A stretch of DNA of 50,371 bases from Actinobacteria bacterium casp-actino5 (GCA_001510385.1 LFFE01000027.1:1-50371), one strand, 5' to 3'; shown: positions 33,850 through 42,169, numbered from the stretch's first letter. Numbers and translations: made by a program. Notes: generated by a model from the sequence alone, not told the origin.

Positions 33850-34454
33850 TGACGATCCGCCCAGGAGAGGACTGGGGAAGTCCAGTGAGTTCAGCATCCT
33901 CGAGTGCCGTAATTGGCTACTCGGACGCTGAAATCGCCACCGCGATTGCCGCAGGTCAACCTGTAATTGTTCGTGGCGGTTCACTGCATTCATCGCTTGG
34001 TTCGCCCGCCGGGCAAGGCGTGACTCGGCGAATGTCGATCGACGCGATTGATGTGCGAAGAACAGACAATGGTGAGCGACTCGGTCTCGCTGTCGCAAAT
34101 GTTCTCATTCGGCGGCGACGGTTGTTCGGCATGTTGAGAGGTCGTGCGATTCTTGTCTCGAATTGCGGCGAATTTGAAGGTGTGTCCGCTTGTCCTCGTG
34201 CTCATCCAAATGATGGGCGTCTCGACCGTCTCAACGTTGATCACAAGATGTCATCGAGGCAGCGGCGTTTGGCTTGGCGGCGAGCAGCCTCTGGTTCGCA
34301 TCTTCCTCACCCGGAATTGTCTGTTTCGGTTGGAGAGTGCTTTGAGGTAATAGTTCATTCCAATGAAGAAGTGTTGCTAGACGGCCATTCTCAACGTGTG
34401 GTCGGAGGAGTGAACATGGCAGTGATTCCGGATGCCGGGGTCATTTTCATCTGA
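33849..34454 (+). CDS. Hypothetical beta-rich protein (possible DGK C-terminal-like domain)
   Basis: A 201-residue protein starting in the helY stop (TAATG). Its C-terminal part, with LLDGHSQRVVGGVNMAVIPD, resembles the beta-sandwich domain at the end of YegS-type lipid kinases, but no GGDGT nucleotide-binding motif is present. The middle has a basic patch (RIGLAVANVL-like segments and MSSRQRRLAWRRAA). Function unknown; translational coupling suggests a link to the helicase. Confidence 0.55.
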   Translation: MTIRPGEDWGSPVSSASSSAVIGYSDAEIATAIAAGQPVIVRGGSLHSSLGSPAGQGVTRRMSIDAIDVRRTDNGERLGLAVANVLIRRRRLFGMLRGRAILVSNCGEFEGVSACPRAHPNDGRLDRLNVDHKMSSRQRRLAWRRAASGSHLPHPELSVSVGECFEVIVHSNEEVLLDGHSQRVVGGVNMAVIPDAGVIFI

Positions 34455-34493
34455 GATCTTGAGATGATCCACGCCGAGCGGCTCGCGCCCGCC

Positions 34494-34499
34494 TAGCAT
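34494..34499 (+). promoter_or_regulatory. -10 element TAGCAT, leaderless promoter of the ThyX-like gene
   Basis: TAGCAT ends 7 nt before the GTG at 34507. Confidence 0.6.
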
Positions 34500-34506
34500 C
34501 GCTCGG

Positions 34507-36108
34507 GTGACGTACGTGGCCGAAGAGTTCACATCGACTGAGGCGGATATTCTTCGGAGGTATTTCACGAACCTTGACCAGCCAGTGTTTGCGTTGGTCA
34601 ACCTTCCCGAAGTTGTTAAGGGCGCATTGTTTGCACGTTATAGCCGGAGCCCGAAAAGCCTGCGACGGCTATTTCTCGACGAATTCGTTGGTGATCTCGA
34701 TATCTCGGGTGACGCATCAGTTGACGCAACGATGGGTCTCGCGCGAGCCGAAGAGCTCTACGAAAAAGTTTTTGTTGAATATGGAGATGACTCCGTTGCG
34801 CAGCTCGGGGGAGTTCATCTTGCCTGTGAGCAGGCATCAAATATTTTGACCAAAGTACTCGAACGCGGTCGCCTGATGTCCTACCTCGAGCAAAGCACGC
34901 GCTATATCTCCTACGACGCCCGCCTTGGAGGCCGATTTCGCTACTACCGGGACCCTCATCTGCTTGCATCCCGTGTCGGTACTCGATACATCGGTGAAAT
35001 GGATCGCATGTTCGAGGCGTACTCGAATGCGCTTGAGCAGGTGACTGAACACATTCGCGGAGTCGTTCCGCAGGCTCCCGGTGATAGCGATTTTGTGTAC
35101 CGCCAGGCGACCCGTGCAAAGGCGCTCGATGCAGTTCGTGGAATGTTGCCTGCTTCAGCGACCTCTAATCTTGGAATTTATGGGAGTGGCCAGGCTTTTG
35201 AGGCGCTGCTGCTTCGGATGAGGGCTCACCCCCTTCCAGAGGCCAGAGAATATGCAGATCAAATGCTCGTCGAACTTCGAAAGGTGATCCCGAGTTTCTT
35301 GCGTCGTGTTGACGTTCCCGAGCGCGGGGGAGCGTGGTCGGCCTACCTATCTGATATCAACGCTCAAACCGAGGAACTAGTCGACAGCCTGTTCGGGTCA
35401 ACACCAGTTGAGAACGCAGCCGAAGTCGACCTCGTCGATTTTGATCCTCAGGGTGAGGAGAAATTACTCGCCGCCATCTGTTACCCGCATTCGTCAATGT
35501 CAGAACGCCAACTCCAAGAGAAGGTGCGGTCGCTCACCGACGAACAGCGGACTGCGTTACTGACGGCCGCAGTTGGTGACCGTGAAAACCGACGGCATAA
35601 GCCCGGACGGTCATTTGAACGTCTTGATTACCGGTTCGATGTATTGAGCGATTACGGCGGGTTCCGTGATCTGCAGCGACACCGACTTATGACCATTGAT
35701 TGGCAGCGACTAACACCGAATAACGGGTTTGTTCGCCCGGAACTCGTAGAAGAAGCAGGTGTGCGGCATCTATTTGACGAGTCGATGGAACGGTCTGCTG
35801 ACCTGTACGACTTGCTAAAACCAGATTTCGCGCAGCAGGCGTCCTACGCCGTGGCGATGGCGTATCGCATTCGGTACTCAATGCAGTTCAATGCTCGTGA
35901 GGCGATTCACCTGATCGAACTTCGGTCATCTCCTCAAGGGCATCCGTCGTATCGTCGTGTAGTACTTGAGATGCATCGATTAATTGCTGAACAGGCTGGT
36001 CACCGTGCAGTTGCGAACTCAATGTCCCATCTGACGACAGAGGCTCCGGAGCTGGAGCGTCTGGATTCTGAGCGTCGTGCTGAGGCGAGACGCGCTTCTG
36101 AACGGTAA
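34507..36108 (+). CDS. Duplicated ThyX-like flavin-dependent thymidylate synthase homologue
   Basis: A 533-residue protein, about twice the length of ThyX, made of two ThyX-like halves. The first has RGR-x7-S (120-130) followed by TRY, matching the ThyX motif RHR-x7-S with His changed to Gly. The second keeps RHR (391-393) but has Arg where the Ser should be; its end (FNAREAIHLIELR) is typical of ThyX. Double proteins of this kind are annotated as thymidylate synthases in several actinobacteria. Whether it makes dTMP is uncertain. GTG start with leaderless -10. Confidence 0.8.
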   Translation: MTYVAEEFTSTEADILRRYFTNLDQPVFALVNLPEVVKGALFARYSRSPKSLRRLFLDEFVGDLDISGDASVDATMGLARAEELYEKVFVEYGDDSVAQLGGVHLACEQASNILTKVLERGRLMSYLEQSTRYISYDARLGGRFRYYRDPHLLASRVGTRYIGEMDRMFEAYSNALEQVTEHIRGVVPQAPGDSDFVYRQATRAKALDAVRGMLPASATSNLGIYGSGQAFEALLLRMRAHPLPEAREYADQMLVELRKVIPSFLRRVDVPERGGAWSAYLSDINAQTEELVDSLFGSTPVENAAEVDLVDFDPQGEEKLLAAICYPHSSMSERQLQEKVRSLTDEQRTALLTAAVGDRENRRHKPGRSFERLDYRFDVLSDYGGFRDLQRHRLMTIDWQRLTPNNGFVRPELVEEAGVRHLFDESMERSADLYDLLKPDFAQQASYAVAMAYRIRYSMQFNAREAIHLIELRSSPQGHPSYRRVVLEMHRLIAEQAGHRAVANSMSHLTTEAPELERLDSERRAEARRASER

Positions 36109-36162
36109 AGTGCGCAAATTACCGAATTTGTTACGCAGAAAATCGCGATAGATGTAATGATC

Positions 36163-36196
36163 GCGAGTCGAAATGGCCTAACATCCTTCGACTCGC
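36163..36196 (+). promoter_or_regulatory. 9-bp inverted repeat around the -10 of the DUF4193 gene
   Basis: GCGAGTCGA (36163-36171) and TCGACTCGC (36188-36196) are perfect complements. The 16-nt centre holds a -10 element TAACAT (36179-36184), which would start a transcript near 36191 with a ~35-nt leader and a ribosome site AAGGAT. A competing hairpin CGCGAT/ATCGCG (36144-36165) shares three bases with the left arm. Could be an operator, or the end of the ThyX transcript. Confidence 0.5.
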
Positions 36197-36225
36197 ACAC
36201 CCCCACAAAATGAAGGATCTTCGAC

Positions 36226-36705
36226 ATGGCAGACGACGAAATTGTTGACGACATTGACGACGAAGAAAATGAAGACGAAGAAATCATCGAGGATGAGTTT
36301 GTTTCTGAAGACGATGAGGATGATGATTTCGTCGAAGACAGCGATGGCGACCTCGACGGCGATGAAGATGAAGCAGACGACGATGATGATGATGACGACG
36401 ATGACTCAAACGCGAAGAGTCGGCGCAAGTCCAAAGACGACGACGATGAAGATGATCTTGTCAATGAAGACGATGTAGAGGCTGACCTTGACACCATTCT
36501 TAAAGATCGAATGGTGACAGTTCAGGAAGACGACGAAGAGGAAGAGGACGCTCCGCTCGTAGTTGATAGCAATGCTGAGGCCGTTGATGGGGTGCAACCA
36601 AAACGCTCAGATGAAAAGGTATGCTCTAGTTGCTTCCTGTTGGTTCGCAATAGCGCTCCAACTTGCCCGGTCGGAGATGACGACTGTCCGATCATCAGCG
36701 TGTGA
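36226..36705 (+). CDS. Acidic DUF4193 protein with C-terminal zinc-ribbon-like cysteines
   Basis: A 159-residue protein. The first ~90 residues are dominated by Asp and Glu, including a run of ten Asp. The C-terminal part matches DUF4193 (LDTILKDRM, then VQPKRSDEKVCSSCFLLV), with CSSC and two further cysteines (TCPVGDDDC) that could bind zinc. Actinobacterial DUF4193 proteins are conserved and mostly unstudied; interaction with nucleic-acid machinery is speculation. It overlaps the acetyltransferase start by 4 nt. Confidence 0.85.
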   Translation: MADDEIVDDIDDEENEDEEIIEDEFVSEDDEDDDFVEDSDGDLDGDEDEADDDDDDDDDDSNAKSRRKSKDDDDEDDLVNEDDVEADLDTILKDRMVTVQEDDEEEEDAPLVVDSNAEAVDGVQPKRSDEKVCSSCFLLVRNSAPTCPVGDDDCPIISV

Positions 36706-37148
36706 CGGCACCAGTAATTCGTCATGCTCTTCCTCATGACGTAGGGGAGCTCAACAAACTTGACCACCTAGCGCGCCTCGATTTGAGTGAGGAGCGAGGC
36801 GGACAACGATTGTTGGATCTTGTTGCGTCAAGGACAAATCGCTGGTTCGAAGACGGAGTGGCAACGCTCGTAGCGCTCATCGACGATGTTCCTGTTGGGT
36901 TTCTCGTCCTCAAACTTGATGATATTGCCGTCATCGAGAGTGTCTTCGTTCGCATAGAAGCCCGAGAAATCGGGTGTGGAGACGGCCTGTTGGGAGTCGC
37001 CCGTTCCATTGCGGAGGAGTTTGGGAGCCGACGCTTAGAGGCGATCGCGCTCCCAGGTGACCGAGAGACAAAAAACCTCTACGAAAGGGCAGCGATTACA
37101 GCGAAAGCAATCACTGTTTCTGTCGAGCTCAGTGGCCCTTCCAATTAG
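36702..37148 (+). CDS. GNAT-family N-acetyltransferase
   Basis: A 148-residue protein with the GNAT layout: an N-terminal IRHALPHDVGEL segment, the beta4 strand IESVFVRIEAREIGCGDGLL in place of the usual acetyl-CoA loop (R/Q-x-x-G-x-G/A in weak form), and an ETKNLYERAAI end typical of the fold. Substrate unknown. GTG 36702 overlaps the DUF4193 stop. The 3' end overlaps the convergent hydratase gene by 20 nt. Confidence 0.7.
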   Translation: MTAPVIRHALPHDVGELNKLDHLARLDLSEERGGQRLLDLVASRTNRWFEDGVATLVALIDDVPVGFLVLKLDDIAVIESVFVRIEAREIGCGDGLLGVARSIAEEFGSRRLEAIALPGDRETKNLYERAAITAKAITVSVELSGPSN

Positions 37149-37914
37149 GGGCCCGTTTTTCGATGAATGCGGTGAGTCCCTCTTTCGTGTCCTCCGAATC
37201 GAGAACGTGCGCGAACTCCTCGTTTGTCATGCGCTTCAGGGTCTCATCGTCGGCCCATGCGGAAGCGAGAACAACTTTCCGACTTGCCCAAACTGCAAGT
37301 GGAGCAGAAGCGGTAATAGCCTGAGCAAGTTTGTGGGCCTCGGTCATCGCTTCGCCCGCTGGAACCAGCCGTGATACAAGCCCGAGATCATATGCCCGTT
37401 GTGCAGGAATGGGCTCACCTGTGAGAATCGCTTCCATGGCCGCGGCCTGGCCAATTGCTCTCGGGAGTCGGAATAACCCGCCAGCACCAGCGATGAGATT
37501 GCGCTTGACCTCAGCAAGTCCGAACGCGGAACGTTCGGTGGCAACGACCAGATCAGCTGCCAGAACGAGTTCGCATCCGCCTGCAGTTGCGAGACCGTCG
37601 ACTGCAACGATGACAGGCTTCTTGCGTTCGCGATAGACAAAGCCACCGAATCCACCCCGTGAGGTGCCAAGTTCGCTGCCTTTTCCAGCATTAATGGCCT
37701 TGAGGTCGGCCCCTGCACAGAACACCGGACGTTCCTGACCTTCGGTGTTGGCGGTGAGAATGCCAACCCATACGTCGTCGTCCTCTTCTAGGCGGTCAAT
37801 TGCTGACTCAACGCCTTTTGCGACATCTCCGTTAATTGCGTTGCGGGCATCTGGCCGGTTGAGCGTGATGATCCCGACCCGCCCTTGAACCTCATATTTG
37901 ACAATTTCTGACAT
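37129..37914 (-). CDS. Enoyl-CoA hydratase/isomerase family protein
   Basis: A 261-residue crotonase-fold protein. NRPDARNAIN near the N-terminus, the oxyanion-hole segment FCAGADLKAI and the later GGCELVLAADLVVA are present, with one catalytic-type Glu position visible in FGLAEVKRNL. The family hydrates or isomerises enoyl-CoA in fatty-acid breakdown; the exact reaction is not certain. ATG 37914 is selected because TACCAT lies 6 nt upstream and MSEIVKYEVQG is a clean start. Confidence 0.9.
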   Translation of the reverse strand: MSEIVKYEVQGRVGIITLNRPDARNAINGDVAKGVESAIDRLEEDDDVWVGILTANTEGQERPVFCAGADLKAINAGKGSELGTSRGGFGGFVYRERKKPVIVAVDGLATAGGCELVLAADLVVATERSAFGLAEVKRNLIAGAGGLFRLPRAIGQAAAMEAILTGEPIPAQRAYDLGLVSRLVPAGEAMTEAHKLAQAITASAPLAVWASRKVVLASAWADDETLKRMTNEEFAHVLDSEDTKEGLTAFIEKRAPNWKGH

Positions 37915-37920
37915 GATCTG

Positions 37921-37926
37921 ATGGTA
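37921..37926 (-). promoter_or_regulatory. -10 element TACCAT, leaderless promoter of the hydratase gene
   Basis: On the minus strand TACCAT ends 6 nt before the ATG at 37914. It lies in the 37-nt gap behind the preceding minus-strand gene. Confidence 0.55.
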
Positions 37927-37951
37927 GAGACCACTTTCCGTGGTCTGCGAG

Positions 37952-39514
37952 TCAGGCGTCGTCTGAGGTGTCGTCTGCGTTGCCGTCAGCCGCGTCTTCT
38001 GTCGCGGGTGCCTCGTTTGCTGTCTCATCATTTGATGATTCAGTATCTAAGGTTGCGCCATCTTCGACGTTGTCCTTGACATTTTCTTCGACGCTTGCCT
38101 CAGCTGAATCGGAGGACTGTTCATCACCATTCGACATTTGATTGTCGGTATCCGACGCAGGAGACGACGCAGAGGCTTCAGCATCCTGTGGGTTCGAGAT
38201 GGATATTTCTTCTACCTCGGGTGCTGGTTCCGGGCTTTTATCTGCAGGTTTCTCTGAACGCGGTTGGTTCTTGTTGGCTGCTGCCTTCTTCTCTCGGCGC
38301 TCCTTAGCCGGGTTATTGCGGAGCGGTCGAGGCATCGGAGCGCCCTCTTCCACTTCAATTCCGAACAGTACGGCAACCTGTGGAATTGCTGGAGCAAGGC
38401 GCTTCACCGTCGCCGCAAGTTCCTCACTGACCTTTTCAGGAAGGCCCATCGGGGTGATGAGAAGATGAATTGGCGAGAATGCTGCCGCTTCGAGAACTGC
38501 GATCCAGCGTTCTGATGTTTCGACAGGAGTCAACGTCGCATTCGTCGAGTCGACGAGTCGTTGTGAAATTTCAGATGGGAACGGAACACCAGCTTTCGGA
38601 GGTTGTGACGACAAGCGCAATGCTCGAATCACGCGACCGATGGCGAGCGCTGCATCAACATCACCGAACCACAATTGAAGTTCTGCCTCTTGCCGAGTGC
38701 GAAGCAGATCACGAAGTTCGTCGGCGAGGGTACGGGTGCTCTTGTCGCGGGCGACCATCGGGTCATCGCTTGCGGCAACAACTGACCTGAGATCTCGAAG
38801 ATCGATGTCACCTGAAACTTTCTTTGCAGCCTCGGCCCGGTCGTACCACTCGGCCACACGCAGGCGAGGTAGCAGTTCTTCTGCCATTTTCAAGACCGAT
38901 GCTTCTGGCATCGTGGCACGACCCTCTTTAGTTGCCTTCTCATTTTCAGACTTCAGCCGCGTACGAACTGCCGCCATCCCTTGGAGTGCGAGTTCGGCAA
39001 TCGGACGCTGCTCTTCTGGAAGACCCGCAAGCACCTCGTTGCGGTGATGACGTTGCGGCTTCAAACGCTTAGGTTTCGGGCGCTGTGGGAGCTCAGGTGG
39101 CGGCGTGAATCGTGGTCCGCGAGGCTGATTGTCCCTGCGTGGACGGCGAGCTGAGCCTTCCTTGCCATCACTGTCGTTACGACGGCGCTTGGCTCCGTCA
39201 CGACCTCCTCGTCGGCCGCTGTCTTTGCGATCGCGCTTTGCGCGCGTTTCGACCACCGGATCGAAATCTGCTCCGCCAATGAGCTCAAGAAGTTGGTTGG
39301 AATCATTGCGTTGACGACCGCCGACAACAGAGAGCACTGACATGCCATCCACGCCTTGTTCGACTTCGACTTTGATGACGTCTCCAACGGATGCGCCGCC
39401 TTGAAGGATGCCACCATCGATCACACCCTTCGGATTTTTTGCACCGGCGGCACGCCACGTCCAGGTGCCGTCGTCTTGGCTGCTTGTCAATTCAATTTCA
39501 ATCCGTCGGGACAT
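37952..39514 (-). CDS. Tripartite hypothetical protein (OB-like, basic linker, helical core, acidic tail)
   Basis: A 520-residue protein of unusual composition. Residues 1-80 form a beta-rich domain (TWRAAGAKNPKGVIDGG, then ASVGDVIKVEVEQG) like an OB or S1-type fold. Residues about 90-160 are a very basic linker rich in Arg, Lys and Gly. Residues 165-400 are helical, with a charged EKAT-type segment. From about 400 the tail turns strongly acidic and Ser/Ala-rich. RNA binding is suggested only by composition. The ATG has a -10 element 8 nt upstream. Confidence 0.7.
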   Translation of the reverse strand: MSRRIEIELTSSQDDGTWTWRAAGAKNPKGVIDGGILQGGASVGDVIKVEVEQGVDGMSVLSVVGGRQRNDSNQLLELIGGADFDPVVETRAKRDRKDSGRRGGRDGAKRRRNDSDGKEGSARRPRRDNQPRGPRFTPPPELPQRPKPKRLKPQRHHRNEVLAGLPEEQRPIAELALQGMAAVRTRLKSENEKATKEGRATMPEASVLKMAEELLPRLRVAEWYDRAEAAKKVSGDIDLRDLRSVVAASDDPMVARDKSTRTLADELRDLLRTRQEAELQLWFGDVDAALAIGRVIRALRLSSQPPKAGVPFPSEISQRLVDSTNATLTPVETSERWIAVLEAAAFSPIHLLITPMGLPEKVSEELAATVKRLAPAIPQVAVLFGIEVEEGAPMPRPLRNNPAKERREKKAAANKNQPRSEKPADKSPEPAPEVEEISISNPQDAEASASSPASDTDNQMSNGDEQSSDSAEASVEENVKDNVEDGATLDTESSNDETANEAPATEDAADGNADDTSDDA

Positions 39515-39522
39515 AGGCAGAA

Positions 39523-39528
39523 ACGGTA
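39523..39528 (-). promoter_or_regulatory. -10 element TACCGT, leaderless promoter
   Basis: On the minus strand TACCGT ends 8 nt before the ATG at 39514. Confidence 0.55.
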
Positions 39529-39609
39529 TCGGCTCAGGTCACTATTCGTGTCGCAATGGTCTCCTTACGAAGAGAAGAATCGAATTCGTATTGATGTTCA
39601 ATTCTTGGG

Positions 39610-39615
39610 TACGGT
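39610..39615 (+). promoter_or_regulatory. -10 element TACGGT, leaderless promoter
   Basis: TACGGT ends 6 nt before ATG 39622. The interval of about 80 nt to the opposite-strand promoter at 39523 carries no other clear signal. Confidence 0.55.
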
Positions 39616-39621
39616 GCGCAA

Positions 39622-40143
39622 ATGCCCATTTACGCACTTGGTGACCAAGTTCCAGAGATCGATGAAACTGCCTATGTTCACCCCGATGCGGTGGTGATCG
39701 GTTCAGTGAAGATTGGTCCAGGATCAACAATTTGGCCGGGTGCTGTTCTCCGTGGGGATGATGGTGAGATCCGTATCGGGGCGCGAACAAGTATTCAAGA
39801 CAATGCTGTATTGCATACGACACCGATGGATCACACAGTCGTTGGTGATGACTGCGTGATTGGCCATATCGTCCATCTCGAGGGGTGCACGATCATGAAC
39901 GGCTCGTTGGTTGGTAACGGCGCAATGGTGCTTCACCGATCGATAGTCCACCCAGGAGCAATTGTTGCTGCAAATTCTGTTGTGCTGTACGACGTTGAGG
40001 TTCCCACTGGAGCCCTGGCGGTTGGGTCTCCTGCAACGATCAAGGAAGGTCGTGCGGACACGACCATGATCGGGCTGGCAGCAGAGTCGTATGTTGAACG
40101 GGGCCGTCGGTTTAGCCGCGAACTTCGACGCATCGATGACTGA
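39622..40143 (+). CDS. Gamma-carbonic anhydrase-like hexapeptide protein
   Basis: A 173-residue left-handed beta-helix protein with hexapeptide repeats (VIGSVKIGPGSTIWPGAVLRGD onward). Two zinc-ligand positions are visible (His65 in VLHTT and His82 in IGHIVHLEGC), but the third ligand, normally His in LHGC, is Glu87, with His85 nearby. Some family members lack measurable carbonic anhydrase activity, so the function is open. It overlaps prmA by 8 nt. Confidence 0.88.
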   Translation: MPIYALGDQVPEIDETAYVHPDAVVIGSVKIGPGSTIWPGAVLRGDDGEIRIGARTSIQDNAVLHTTPMDHTVVGDDCVIGHIVHLEGCTIMNGSLVGNGAMVLHRSIVHPGAIVAANSVVLYDVEVPTGALAVGSPATIKEGRADTTMIGLAAESYVERGRRFSRELRRIDD

Positions 40144-40990
40144 TACCCAGAAGCATGGGGGCAACGTAGTACCTCACGTGGTGCTCTCGATAGCCGAGGC
40201 ACAGGTAGAACTTGCGGCGGATTTCTTGATGCAACTTGGGGCTCGAGCGGTCGAGGAGCGCTCCGTTGGCCAGACGGTTGAGCTGTGGGCTGTCGTTGGT
40301 GATGCTGAAGCAAGCGAGCGGTGTCTAGTGAGATGCTCTGGCGAATGGGCGGGTCGTGTTGAATGGGTCAGTATCGCGTTGAGTGATGCCTGGAAGGAAT
40401 TTACTCAGGCTGTCGAAGTAAACCCTCATCTCAGGATTACTCCGTCCTGGCACCAGATCGATCACGATCACGGCAATGCGATTGCGGTCCTGATTGACCC
40501 AGAGGAATCGTTCGGGCTCGGCGATCATCCGACGACCCGACTTGTTGCAGACATGCTGTGGCGACATGTGCGCCCTGGAATGTCCGTGCTTGACATGGGA
40601 TCAGGTTCTGGCGTGTTATCGATTGTTGCGGCGCTGCGGGGGGCAACGCGGGTGCTGGGAATTGATCGTTCGTCTGGAGCGGTAACCGTTTCCGAGCGAA
40701 ACGCTGCCCGTAATTTGGTCTCTGAGCTCACTGAATTTCGGCATGGATCAGTAGTTCCTTCAGGAGAAATGTTTGACCTCGTTGCCGCGAATATTCTGGC
40801 TCCTGTTCTGCTCGAGCTTTCCGATTCAATCGTTCAGGCCGTTGAGCCTGAAGGTCTCATCATCCTCTCTGGTCTTCATGTCGATCGCAGTAGCCACGTT
40901 GTTGAGCGCTATCGCACATTGGGATGCCACGTAGTAGAAGAAGTGACGCTCGAAGGCTGGTACTCGGCGCTTATGAAGAGGATGAGATAA
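40136..40990 (+). CDS. prmA: Ribosomal protein L11 methyltransferase-like protein
   Basis: A 284-residue SAM methyltransferase of the PrmA family. It has SFGLGDHPTT, motif I VLDMGSGSGVLSI, the acidic GIDRS and ANILAPVLLELS, in the correct order; the N-terminal domain is short but present. PrmA methylates ribosomal protein L11. ATG 40136 overlaps the upstream stop; the 3' end overlaps the convergent ribokinase gene by 20 nt. Confidence 0.9.
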   Translation: MTDTQKHGGNVVPHVVLSIAEAQVELAADFLMQLGARAVEERSVGQTVELWAVVGDAEASERCLVRCSGEWAGRVEWVSIALSDAWKEFTQAVEVNPHLRITPSWHQIDHDHGNAIAVLIDPEESFGLGDHPTTRLVADMLWRHVRPGMSVLDMGSGSGVLSIVAALRGATRVLGIDRSSGAVTVSERNAARNLVSELTEFRHGSVVPSGEMFDLVAANILAPVLLELSDSIVQAVEPEGLIILSGLHVDRSSHVVERYRTLGCHVVEEVTLEGWYSALMKRMR

Positions 40991-41858
40991 GCGCATCGAC
41001 ATCGGCCCGCATTGGAAGAGAAGGTACCGCTCCGTGCTTCGTTGTAGCGAGCGCACCAGCGGCCAATGCGCGCTGGCATGCGTCACTCAACTCAGACCCA
41101 GTGGCGAGGGACGCTGCGAGAGTCCCACAGAATGCATCACCCGCCCCGGTGGTGTCAACAGGATCTACGGCGAACGCGGGGAGTGAAGTCATCTCACTGC
41201 CCTTGTGGATGTCAATACCTTTCGACCCACGAGTCACGATGACAATTTCCACTCCCAGTTGTTGCAGAGCTGTGACGCCACCAAGTAGTTCAACTTCGTG
41301 CTCATTGGGAATAACGATGTCGCACAGCGAGAGGAGAGTTCGATCAAGTGTGGTGGCAGGTGCAGGATTCAAAATAGTTGTTGCCCCTGCAGCGCGTGCT
41401 GCCGAAAACGAGTCGATGACAGTCGAGATGGGAACCTCAAGTTGAGCTAGAACGACGTCGGAGGAATCGATGTCGTGCGCCGGTGGGCATTCATCGTTTG
41501 AACCCGGGATGACGATGATCGTGTTCTCGCCATGTTCGTCAACGACGATGAGTGCTCGACCAGTTGGCGTGCTTTCGCTGACACGCGCCGCTGAAAGATC
41601 AATGCCCTCGGTGGTTGCAACTGTGTGAAGGAAACGCCCGGCATCATCTGCACCTAACGCGCAGACAAAAGATGTTGGTGCCCCGGCTCGCGACGAGGCA
41701 ACGGCTTGGTTGAGGCCTTTTCCTCCGGGATACTCGCTGTACTCAGTTCCGGTCAGAGTCTCTCCGGGAAGGGGGTGTCGCTCTGTGCTAGCGACGAGAT
41801 CAAGATTTGCGCTACCGACAACGATCACTGTTCCGGTAGCAGTTGGCGCTGAGGCCAT
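40971..41858 (-). CDS. rbsK: Ribokinase (PfkB family)
   Basis: A 295-residue PfkB-family sugar kinase. The N-terminal VVGSANLDLV, YPGGKGLNQAVA, NPAPAT and the catalytic DTTGAGDAFCG all match ribokinase, which phosphorylates ribose to ribose-5-phosphate. Other pentose or nucleoside substrates are possible. ATG 41858 was chosen since it gives MASAPTATGTVIVVG; upstream extension would run into whiB. It follows whiB by 5 nt. Confidence 0.88.
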   Translation of the reverse strand: MASAPTATGTVIVVGSANLDLVASTERHPLPGETLTGTEYSEYPGGKGLNQAVASSRAGAPTSFVCALGADDAGRFLHTVATTEGIDLSAARVSESTPTGRALIVVDEHGENTIIVIPGSNDECPPAHDIDSSDVVLAQLEVPISTVIDSFSAARAAGATTILNPAPATTLDRTLLSLCDIVIPNEHEVELLGGVTALQQLGVEIVIVTRGSKGIDIHKGSEMTSLPAFAVDPVDTTGAGDAFCGTLAASLATGSELSDACQRALAAGALATTKHGAVPSLPMRADVDALISSSS

Positions 41859-41863
41859 TGCCG

Positions 41864-42169
41864 TTAGCTCGATTGGCGAGCTCTGACACCAATTGGAGCG
41901 ATGAGTCGGTAGCCGGCCGTATGCCGTTCGTCTTCGCTTTCCGCACCCCACAGCCCGTACTCATGGTTGTCACGCGCAAAGTTTCGGCACACCAACTTCA
42001 CTGAGCACGACTGGCAAATCTCGCGGGCGGCATCCTCTCGTCGTTCACGGGTTTGAGGCCGTTCAGCGGGGGTGGGGAAGAAAAGGTGGGTCATTCCCTT
42101 GCACGCTGCATCTTCCATCCAATCGTCGTCGGTGAGATGCCGAGTGATGAAATCGAGAACGTTGCTCAT
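41864..42169 (-). CDS. WhiB-family iron-sulfur transcriptional regulator
   Basis: A 101-residue WhiB-like protein. Its four cluster cysteines are C23, C52, C55 and C61 (CxxC-x5-C), and GLWGAESEDER (72-82) is the conserved turn before the DNA-contacting basic tail. Wbl proteins bind the sigma factor region 4 and act as redox- or NO-sensitive regulators. The gene has an unusual leader (see promoter entry) with an AGGGGGA ribosome site. Which of the Wbl classes it belongs to cannot be fixed from this alone. Confidence 0.95.
   Translation of the reverse strand: MSNVLDFITRHLTDDDWMEDAACKGMTHLFFPTPAERPQTRERREDAAREICQSCSVKLVCRNFARDNHEYGLWGAESEDERHTAGYRLIAPIGVRARQSS

Noticed and set aside
36242-36478. 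Other-frame reading of the Asp/Glu codon runs (Met/Thr/Lys-rich or Ser-rich proteins)
   Set aside because: These frames are by-products of the GAY/GAR-rich acidic gene; only the plus-strand DUF4193 frame ends in a recognisable cysteine domain.
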